A DNA stretch of 64,000 nucleotides from Solidesulfovibrio sp. Lineage in GTDB: Bacteria; Desulfobacterota; Desulfovibrionia; Desulfovibrionales; Desulfovibrionaceae. A model generated the notes under the pieces. That model did no database searches and had not been told where the DNA came from. It saw nothing but the letters and a program-made list of their open reading frames with translations. The DNA lies in contig NZ_JARKOZ010000044.1 of the NCBI RefSeq assembly GCF_029978005.1, positions 62,001 through 126,000 of the forward strand, given 5' to 3'. A program made the position numbers and the translations under genes. Position 1 is the first letter of the stretch. Each line of letters starts with the position of its first letter. Below, piece after piece: positions 49,694 to 57,333 of the stretch.

Positions 49694-51291
49694 TGGAGCG
49701 CTACGTCGCCGTGCTGCCGCAGGCCGGGGATCGGGCAAACGGGCGGGGACCGTCCTTGACGGACCGCCTGAAGGGGCTTTGCGGGCGGAAACGGCTCGTC
49801 TTCCCGGCCCTTGGCGCGGACCCGGCCCGGTTGGCCGGGGTATTGTTCGAAAGCGGCGGCGCGCCGGGACGGATCACCGTGAACGGCCGGCCGGCAGACG
49901 TGCGCTGGCGTCGGGGAAGGCGTCTGCTTTTGGGGCCGGAACCGTTTTGCCGCGACGAAAACCTTTTGTCCGTCAGCCGGGGAGCCGGCGACGTCGTGCT
50001 TTTCCCGGTGGTGGAAGCGCTGGCGGACATCGGGAAGGCGGGCCTTGCGCCGGGATGGCCCTGGCGTCTGCAAACCCTGGATGGCGCGGATTTGGGGCCG
50101 GCCTCGGTCCCCGCTCCCGCGCGCGTGCCGGCCGGCGACGTCCTTTCGGGCCTTGCCCGGGGACTTTTGGCCATGATCGCCGAAAACGGGGATGTCTGGT
50201 CCTTTTATGACCTGACCGAGAAGACGTTGCGGCTGGCCGGTTGGCGCTGGGACACGGGGATCGTGCTGGAAGCCCTGTCGGCCGCCGCCAGCCGCAGGAT
50301 CGTCCCGGGCCTCGATGCCGCGGCCCGGGCGGTGGGGGATCGATTGCTGGCCACGCGGCTGACCCATCCGAACTGCCTGGGCGGCTTTCCGGAATGGACG
50401 GACCCGCGCTATCGCGAATCGCCGCATGGGGTCAGCCAATGGGTTGTCCCGTTCAATGCCGCCTTCATCGCCTCCGGCCTGAAGCGGCTGGGCAAATACA
50501 CCGGCGTGCCCGTCTATACGCTGGCCGCCAGGGACGCCCTCCTGCTGGCGGCCTCCTCGGGGCTTACGCCATCGGGCGGGATTTCCGGCTATTACTTCGA
50601 GCAGTCCCAGACCTGGCGGTATCTGGGCCAGATAAACGATTCAGGCATCCTGGGCCGCGGCCTGGCCCTGTTTCCCGGGGAATCCTGGTCGGCCGAGGCG
50701 TCCTTTCGCGCGGCCGGGTATATCCTCAAGAAGGCGGCCCGCCCCGATGGGCATATCGGCCGGGCCTGGTGGGATCCGGTCGGCGCCTGCAAATCCGGGG
50801 ACCCTCTTTTTCCGGAGTGGAAAAGCCATCCCCGGCGGGTGGTGCCAAAGGTTTTTCTGCGCGGCCAGGCCTGGGTCCTCATGGGCCTGGCCGGCGCTTT
50901 GCGTCTCGGGGCCCCGGGCCTGATCGAACGGGGGGCGCGGCGGCTCGCCGACTTCATCGTCGCCTCGCAGCAGGCCGACGGATCCTGGTTGTACAGCCAG
51001 GGACAGCCCGCACTCGGGGCCTGCGCCAAAACGACCGCCGCCCTGGCCCTGGCCCTGGTCGAATGGTCCCGGGCAACGCGGGACACACGGCCCCTGCCGG
51101 CGGTGGCCAGGGCGCTTTGCTACCTGGACGCCTGCCGGCGGCCGTCGGATGTCCCGCCCGAATTGGCCGGACTTGCCGTGGACGCCTCGAGCGAAGGCTG
51201 CATCATCTATTTTCGGGACCGGCCCGTGGTGTGCGCCTACACGGCCGCCCTGGAGTTGCTGGCCCGCTTGGCCGTGGAGGAGGGGACATGA
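49684..51291 (+). CDS. Predicted alpha/alpha-toroid (six-hairpin-like) protein, function unknown
   Basis: Repeated helical-hairpin features (GVSQWVVPFNAAFIASGLKRLGKYTG; RRLADFIVASQQADGSWLYSQGQ; CAYTAALELLARLAVEEG). Confidence 0.6.
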   Translation: MSMMERYVAVLPQAGDRANGRGPSLTDRLKGLCGRKRLVFPALGADPARLAGVLFESGGAPGRITVNGRPADVRWRRGRRLLLGPEPFCRDENLLSVSRGAGDVVLFPVVEALADIGKAGLAPGWPWRLQTLDGADLGPASVPAPARVPAGDVLSGLARGLLAMIAENGDVWSFYDLTEKTLRLAGWRWDTGIVLEALSAAASRRIVPGLDAAARAVGDRLLATRLTHPNCLGGFPEWTDPRYRESPHGVSQWVVPFNAAFIASGLKRLGKYTGVPVYTLAARDALLLAASSGLTPSGGISGYYFEQSQTWRYLGQINDSGILGRGLALFPGESWSAEASFRAAGYILKKAARPDGHIGRAWWDPVGACKSGDPLFPEWKSHPRRVVPKVFLRGQAWVLMGLAGALRLGAPGLIERGARRLADFIVASQQADGSWLYSQGQPALGACAKTTAALALALVEWSRATRDTRPLPAVARALCYLDACRRPSDVPPELAGLAVDASSEGCIIYFRDRPVVCAYTAALELLARLAVEEGT

Positions 51292-54104
51292 GAATCCTCC
51301 ATGCTTGCAAGCATTTCTATCCCCGGGTCACGGGTGTGACCAGCCATGTGGAGCATCTTTCCCGGGAGCAGGCGTTGTCGGGCCATCATGTGGCCGTGGC
51401 CACCTGGAACGAGGACGGCCAGGGACATTCTCCCGAGGGGTTGACGGTCCTGCGGGCCGATCCCGGGGCTCAGGACCAATTGATCGGGCTCATGGAGGCC
51501 TTTGATCCCGACGTCATCCACGCCCACTCGATCTGGGACGTGTCCCACGCCGCCGCCCGCGCCGCCCGGCGCTTGGGGCGGGCCTACGTGATCACCACCC
51601 ATGGCACGTGCCATCTCCTGGCGGCCGCCCACGCCGCCGCGTCCCTGAGGCAAAGGCTGCATTGGAATGTGTGGCGTCGGCGCGTGTATTGGCTCGACCT
51701 GTTGCGGGGCGCCGACGTGGTCATCGCCCTCAATGCCCTCGAGGAAACCCATGCGCTGACGGCCGGGGTCGCCATCGATCGGATCCTGCGCATCCCCAAT
51801 GCCGTGGACGCGGAGCTTTTCCACCCCCCGCGCGGCGGAGAGGACTGGCGCAGGAATGCCGACGCGCAGTGGTTCACGGTGCTGTTCGTCGGATCCATGG
51901 AGGAGCATAAGGGGATTTTCGACGTCCTCGAAGCGGCCGCGGCCCTGCGGACATGCGTTCCGTTCGCGCGTTGGCTGCTTTGCGGCGACGGCCCCGACCT
52001 GGAACGTGCCTTTCTGACGGCGGACGCCAGCGGCGTGACGGATGTCGTCGTTTTCCTGGGCAGGGTGGAGCGGGCCAGGATCCCGGAGCTGTACCAGCTT
52101 GCCGATGCGGTGGTGGCGCCTTCGCACATGGAGGCCTTTTCCACGGTGCTGCTGGAAGGCATGGCCAGCGGCCTGCCGTGCGTTGGCACCAACGTGGGCG
52201 GCACGCCCTGCATCATCGACCATGACGAGACCGGGTTCCTCATCGCCCGGGGCGACTCCCGGGCTTTGGCGGACAAGGTCGGCTGGCTGGCGCGCCATCC
52301 CCGGAAGGCTGCGGCCATGGGGCAGGCCGGACGGGAGAAGGTCAGACGCAATTTCACCTGGCCCCAGGTGGCCGCCCGCATCGAAGGGGCCTACCGCTTG
52401 GCCCTGGGCCTCCTGCTGTGCTGCCTGATCCTTTGCCGATCGGCCCTGGCCGCCGATGTCGCGGCGGTGGACATGTTGACCATGCTCGATCCGCTGACCG
52501 GCCACGACATGGACGTCCCGGCCAGGGCGTGGCGGCAGGCCAATCCCGTCTGGAACGGGTCGGCGATAACGCTGCGCCTTGCCCGGGGGGAGACGGGGGC
52601 CTTTCAACTGGTGCTGTTGCCCGAGGCCGGGGAGCGCCTGGAGGGCATCCGCATCGTGGTGGAATTGTCCGAACAGGTTCCCTGGACGGCCTACCGCGCC
52701 TGGCATATCTGGAACGTTCCCGAGGTGGCCGTGCCCATGGGGGACGACAAGCCTTCCTTCGATATTCCGAGCCGGCTGCCCGTCGAGCGCCCCCCCACCG
52801 CCGCGTTTCGGGCCTTCCCTATCGTCGTCGAGCTGTCCGCGCCCCGGGGGCTCGAGTGCGACCGGGTGCACGGCCAGGTCCGCGTCACCTGGAAGGGCGG
52901 CGGTGCGACCCTGCCGTTGGCGCTGACGGTGCTGCCCCTGACCTTGCCGGTGCACCCAGCCTTCCTCGTGGAGATGAATTCCTACGGCGACTACCTGCGG
53001 TTGCTGCCGGCCGATCGGGAAACATTCTTGTCCATCCACCGGCTGTTCCGGCATTTCCGCTGCACCTTCACCCTGGTTCCCTACCGGCAGGCCGGCGACC
53101 CGGTCCTGGACTTTCTGACCCCGACCCTGGCGGCGGACGGGAGCCCGGATTTCACGGCCTTCGATGCCGCTTTGGCGGGTCTTTTTACCGGCGCGGCCTT
53201 TCCGGACGGTCAGCCGCTTTCCCATTTTCTCCTGCCTTTCCAGGCGCAGTGGCCCGTTCCCCTGAAGATGAACGCTTCGCGCTTCGCGGCGCGAAACGTC
53301 GAGTTGCGACAGGCCGTTGCCAGGCATATCGCGATCAAGGACTGGCGGGCCACCCGGTTTCAGGAATTTCACAACGAAAACCCGGAACATGGAGCCAAGG
53401 TGCCCTGGCGGCTGGACGAGCCGGTCACGCAACGGGATTTGGCCGGTCACGACCGCTTCCTGGGCTTTCTCGGCCTGGCCTGCGGGGCCGGCGACGGGGC
53501 CTGCCCCCTGCACTATCGCATCGATATATCCGACTGGCGTCCTCTTCGCAGGTGGCTGCAACGGCTGGCCGTCAAGGGGGCGAGGGATTGGTCCGTATCG
53601 GCCGATCCCGCCTTTCTGGACAAGGAAGCCGTGCGTTTTTTCCGTGAATCGGGCGGAGACTGGCTGTTGGCCTACGGCGAACTGCCGGGATTCCGGAGCA
53701 AGGACCGGCCCACGCCCTGGGTGCGCTTCCCGGTGTTCCTGGCGCGATTTTCCACCTTGGGCTTGGACGGCTTCGCGCAATGGCAGGTGGACTGTTGGCG
53801 GGACAAATCACTCGAAGGCATTCCCGATGCGGCCGTCCCTCTGTTGTATTCAAATGCCGCCGGAGCCCGGGATCTGATCTGGCCCGGGGCGTACCTGGGA
53901 CTTGACGGCCCCTTGCCCTCCTTGCGGCTTTTCGCCCTTCGTGAGGGCCTCAACCTGATCGATTACGCGTCCTTGGCGCGGAAATGCCGGCCGGAGATGG
54001 CCCGTGTCCTCTGCAGCGCGCTTGCCGGCGTGTCCGACGCCGCGTCGGCCTATGCCCTCAAATCGAGGCTCGCCGCAGTGGCGTCGGGAAGGTGCGGCGA
54101 ATGA
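51288..54104 (+). CDS. Fusion: GT4 glycosyltransferase + signal-anchor-like segment + DUF4091/GH123-like domain
   Basis: N-term MRILHACKHFYPRVTGVTSHVEHL...RILRIPNAVDAELFHPP...PSHMEAFSTVLLEGMASGLPCVGTNVGG; then LALGLLLCCLILCRSALA; then ~540 aa ending DLIWPGAYLGLDGPLPSLRLFALREGLNLIDYASLARK (DUF4091-like). Annotated ORF starts at 50241; ATGA overlap supports 51288. Confidence 0.8.
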   Translation: MRILHACKHFYPRVTGVTSHVEHLSREQALSGHHVAVATWNEDGQGHSPEGLTVLRADPGAQDQLIGLMEAFDPDVIHAHSIWDVSHAAARAARRLGRAYVITTHGTCHLLAAAHAAASLRQRLHWNVWRRRVYWLDLLRGADVVIALNALEETHALTAGVAIDRILRIPNAVDAELFHPPRGGEDWRRNADAQWFTVLFVGSMEEHKGIFDVLEAAAALRTCVPFARWLLCGDGPDLERAFLTADASGVTDVVVFLGRVERARIPELYQLADAVVAPSHMEAFSTVLLEGMASGLPCVGTNVGGTPCIIDHDETGFLIARGDSRALADKVGWLARHPRKAAAMGQAGREKVRRNFTWPQVAARIEGAYRLALGLLLCCLILCRSALAADVAAVDMLTMLDPLTGHDMDVPARAWRQANPVWNGSAITLRLARGETGAFQLVLLPEAGERLEGIRIVVELSEQVPWTAYRAWHIWNVPEVAVPMGDDKPSFDIPSRLPVERPPTAAFRAFPIVVELSAPRGLECDRVHGQVRVTWKGGGATLPLALTVLPLTLPVHPAFLVEMNSYGDYLRLLPADRETFLSIHRLFRHFRCTFTLVPYRQAGDPVLDFLTPTLAADGSPDFTAFDAALAGLFTGAAFPDGQPLSHFLLPFQAQWPVPLKMNASRFAARNVELRQAVARHIAIKDWRATRFQEFHNENPEHGAKVPWRLDEPVTQRDLAGHDRFLGFLGLACGAGDGACPLHYRIDISDWRPLRRWLQRLAVKGARDWSVSADPAFLDKEAVRFFRESGGDWLLAYGELPGFRSKDRPTPWVRFPVFLARFSTLGLDGFAQWQVDCWRDKSLEGIPDAAVPLLYSNAAGARDLIWPGAYLGLDGPLPSLRLFALREGLNLIDYASLARKCRPEMARVLCSALAGVSDAASAYALKSRLAAVASGRCGE

Positions 54105-55153
54105 ACGCGGCGATGAAACGGGTTGTGGCCAGAAGCTGTCAGGGGCTTGGCGTCGACAGGATTCTGCGGCGGTTGTCGCCGGGCCGGTTCGTGGTGTTGA
54201 TGTTTCACCGGGTCGTGTCCGCGGCCAGGTTGAAGACCAGCGCCAATGCCTCCCTGATGGTAGCGGAAGGGACTTTTCGCCGGATGGCCGAGACCCTGGC
54301 CCGGCGAAGCCATTGCCTTCCTCTGCGCCAGGCCCTCTCCCTGGCCGCAACCGGGGCCAGATACGCCAAGCCCGTGGTGGCGCTCACCTTCGACGACGGA
54401 TACGGCGATTTCTTCGAGGCGGGTTTTCCCGTTCTCCGCGCGTTCGGCCTTCCGTCGACCATGTTTCTCGCCACGGGTTTTCTCGATCATCCGGATCGTT
54501 TTTTTTGGTGGGATGCCGTGGAAGACTTTTTCGCCGGCCCCCGGGACCTGGAGAGGTTTGCCGGCGCGTCACTGCCAGAGGCGTTTTGGCGGGAGCTCTC
54601 GGCGGTGTCGCAGACTCCTTCCCTGGCCAGCACCGCGGCGTTCATCAGAGGCCCGCTTCGCCGCCTCGATCCGCGCGCACGCTCGCGCTTCCTGAGGATG
54701 CTTCCGGTCCGGGCGGACAGACGGCCGGCCATGCTGTCCTGGGAGCAGGTCCGGGCCATGGCCGCCTCGGGCCTGGTCGATTTCGCCGCGCACGGCGTCA
54801 CCCATCCCCTTTTGGACGAGATGGAGCCCGGGAGCGCTTTGGAAGAAGTGGCGGCGTCGAAGCGGCGCATCGAGGAGGAGACGGGGCGGCCTGTGACCTC
54901 CTTCGCCTATCCTGCCGGGCGCATCCCCTCGTATTACAGGGAAATGCTGGCGCAAGCGGGCATCGATCTGGCCGTGTCCACCCGATTCGGGCCCAATGAC
55001 GCCCGAAGCGACCCCTTGCTGCTGCGACGGGTGGACGCGCGCTTTTGCTGCCCGGACGAGGTCTTTGATCCTGCGTACTTCATGGCGGTTTGTTCCGGCT
55101 GCCTCGACTGGCTTCACGTCCTTCGGGAGGCGAGACATGCCTTGGTCGGTTGA
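54101..55153 (+). CDS. Polysaccharide deacetylase family protein
   Basis: FVVLMFHRVV; VVALTFDDGYGDFFEAGFPVL; FAAHGVTHPLLDEM; SFAYPAGR. Confidence 0.9.
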   Translation: MNAAMKRVVARSCQGLGVDRILRRLSPGRFVVLMFHRVVSAARLKTSANASLMVAEGTFRRMAETLARRSHCLPLRQALSLAATGARYAKPVVALTFDDGYGDFFEAGFPVLRAFGLPSTMFLATGFLDHPDRFFWWDAVEDFFAGPRDLERFAGASLPEAFWRELSAVSQTPSLASTAAFIRGPLRRLDPRARSRFLRMLPVRADRRPAMLSWEQVRAMAASGLVDFAAHGVTHPLLDEMEPGSALEEVAASKRRIEEETGRPVTSFAYPAGRIPSYYREMLAQAGIDLAVSTRFGPNDARSDPLLLRRVDARFCCPDEVFDPAYFMAVCSGCLDWLHVLREARHALVG

Positions 55154-56132
55154 TGCCCTGGAGGGACTGCAAAGCGGCGGGGCCGTCTCGGACGCGGCCT
55201 CCTGGCTGCGGGCCTGCGCGGAAACCGACGCCGGCGAAACGGTGGTGCTGCGGCAGGGTCGCGTGCTTTTGCCGCTGCACTGGCGGCGGCGGCATGGCCT
55301 TGTGGTGGTGGAGGCCCTGGGGCAGGAGCACCGGTCCGTGGCCGGGCCGCTCGGCGTCGGGGAAGAGGGCATGCCGGCCCTGCGGCCCGAGGATCTTCCG
55401 CACAAGGCCGACCTCGCCGATTTCCGGCGCTTCCCCGCGGCCTATGCCGACAGTCTGTTTCCCTCGTGCGCCTCCCGGTTGGCGCGCGTCGACATCGAGC
55501 GCTTCAAACGGACGCTGGCCGCCGACGAGGAGGCGTTTCTCGCCACCCTTTCCAAAGGGGCGCGCAAGGATCTGCACTACGCGATGCGACGGGTGGAGCG
55601 GGTGTTCGGAAAGGACGCGGCGCGCCACGAAGCCGTGATCCTCCAGGCGGCCAACTGGGAGGCGACCTGGGAAAAGGCGGCCGGACTGGCGCGACGCAGC
55701 TGGCAGGGAAGAGCCGGGGTATCCGTTTTCACAAGCGGGAAAAGGGAACGCTTTTTAGAGAAATTGATGCAAAACGGCATGATGGTGAAAATGCATTTCT
55801 ATCGTTGCGGAGACGTTCTGACCGCGGTCGCCATAACGATGGAGACAAACTGTGAAATATTGATTTACGCCCACGAATACCACTGTGCTTATGCAAAGTA
55901 TCGACCGGGGCATATCCTCAATTTCCACGTCATCGCCGAGGCCCTGTCCCAGGGTATCCCCATCCTTGATTTCGGGGTTGGGGCCACGCGGCATAAATAC
56001 GAATGGCAGTGCGTTCCGCAGACGTTGTGGAGAGTGCTCGTGCCGTTGAACTGGAAGGGGCGGCTGGCCTTGGCCTATCAACGAGCGCGCTGGGCCTGTG
56101 GGGGATTGCGCGACCGGGCGGCGAAGACATGA
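55137..56132 (+). CDS. GNAT/FemAB-like (BcsL/CelD-type) acyltransferase
   Basis: FLATLSKGARKDLHYAMRRVERVFG; YAKYRPGHILNFHVIAEALSQGIPILDFGVGATRHKYEW. Confidence 0.8.
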   Translation: MPWSVDALEGLQSGGAVSDAASWLRACAETDAGETVVLRQGRVLLPLHWRRRHGLVVVEALGQEHRSVAGPLGVGEEGMPALRPEDLPHKADLADFRRFPAAYADSLFPSCASRLARVDIERFKRTLAADEEAFLATLSKGARKDLHYAMRRVERVFGKDAARHEAVILQAANWEATWEKAAGLARRSWQGRAGVSVFTSGKRERFLEKLMQNGMMVKMHFYRCGDVLTAVAITMETNCEILIYAHEYHCAYAKYRPGHILNFHVIAEALSQGIPILDFGVGATRHKYEWQCVPQTLWRVLVPLNWKGRLALAYQRARWACGGLRDRAAKT

Positions 56133-57331
56133 TGGCCACCGCATCCGACAACCCCGTCCCGCGACGGCTTTCCCGCGAGGGGGAGGCCGGGGTCTTGCCC
56201 GAAGTCGACGGGCTTCGCCTGGCGCATTTGATTCTCGACATGGGGTTTGGCGGCGCGGAACGGTTGGCCCAGGACGTCGCCATCGCCCTGCAAGAGCGGG
56301 GCGCGCGGTGCCATGTCGTCTGTTTCGACGCCATTTCCGGCAATACGGCCCCCCTGGCGCGCCATGGAATTCCGGTCGAACTCATTCAAAGGAAGCAGAT
56401 CGCCTTCGACAGCCGGGCCTGTTTGCGCCTGCTGCGGCGTTTGAAGGCCCTTGGCGTGCAGCTCCTCCATGCCCACGACCTGTCCAGCCTGTCCTATGCC
56501 GTGGCCGCGGGGCTGCTCTTGGGCATTCCCGTGGTCATGACCGAGCACAGCCGCCACTATATCGAGGCGCGCCGGATCAGGCGGCTGGAGAAACGCCTGC
56601 TTTGCCTGGGGGTGCGCCGATTGGTCGCGGTCTCGCCGGAACTGGCCCGGGCGAGCGTCGAGCGGGACCATGTCGCGCCTGGCAAGGTCGCGGTGATCGA
56701 GAACGGCGTGGACGTGGAACGCTACGCCCGGGCGCAGGGCCGCGCTTTTCGCGAGGAGCTCGCCCTGGGGCCCGGCGAGGCCCTGGTGGGCATGGTCGGC
56801 CGGCTGGAGGCGATCAAGGGGCCCGACGTGTTGTTGGAGGCGTTCACCGCCCTGGCCGGGCGCTTTCCCGGGGCCAGGCTGGCATATGTCGGCGAAGGGG
56901 GGCTGGGGGAGGCGCTTCGCGCCCGAAGCCAGGCTCTGGGGTTGGCCGCGCGGGTGCGCTTTCTGGGGAGCCGCTCGGACATCCCCCAGGTCATGTCCGG
57001 CCTGGACATCCTCGTCCTGCCGTCCCTTTCCGAGGGGCTGCCCCTTGCCCTGCTGGAAGGCATGGCCGCGGGCCGGGCCGTGGTGGCCACGGCGGTGGGG
57101 CGGGTCCCGGGCATCGTGCGGCCTGCCTGGGAGGGCGAAAACGGAAGGCTCGTGCCCCCCGGCGATGTCCGGGCCCTCGCCCGGACCCTCATGACCCTGC
57201 TCGGGGATGCGCCGTTGCGGGCGAGGCTTGGGCGGGCAGCCCAGGATTTTGTCGCCAGGCGCTACCGCCTGCAGGATACGTTTCGAAACTACCAGACGGT
57301 CTACGCCCAGGCCTTGGCCGGGAGAACCTGA
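56129..57331 (+). CDS. Glycosyltransferase family 4
   Basis: LAHLILDMGFGGAERLAQDVA; VAVIENGVDVERYAR; LPSLSEGLPLALLEGMAAGRAVVATAVGRVPGIV. Confidence 0.93.
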   Translation: MMATASDNPVPRRLSREGEAGVLPEVDGLRLAHLILDMGFGGAERLAQDVAIALQERGARCHVVCFDAISGNTAPLARHGIPVELIQRKQIAFDSRACLRLLRRLKALGVQLLHAHDLSSLSYAVAAGLLLGIPVVMTEHSRHYIEARRIRRLEKRLLCLGVRRLVAVSPELARASVERDHVAPGKVAVIENGVDVERYARAQGRAFREELALGPGEALVGMVGRLEAIKGPDVLLEAFTALAGRFPGARLAYVGEGGLGEALRARSQALGLAARVRFLGSRSDIPQVMSGLDILVLPSLSEGLPLALLEGMAAGRAVVATAVGRVPGIVRPAWEGENGRLVPPGDVRALARTLMTLLGDAPLRARLGRAAQDFVARRYRLQDTFRNYQTVYAQALAGRT

Positions 57332-57333
57332 AC

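Noticed and set aside
47600-49738. 712-aa minus-strand ORF
   Set aside because: Antisense shadow of two well-supported GTs.
50241-51287. N-terminal part of the 1287-aa ORF as coding
   Set aside because: Arg/Gly/Pro-rich out-of-frame translation overlapping the 49684 gene; the GT starts at 51288 with an ATGA overlap.
51237-53780. 847-aa minus-strand ORF
   Set aside because: Antisense shadow of the GT-DUF4091 fusion.
56098-57333. N-terminal part of the 1375-aa ORF as coding
   Set aside because: Antiphase translation of the GT at 56129; the true start is 57334.
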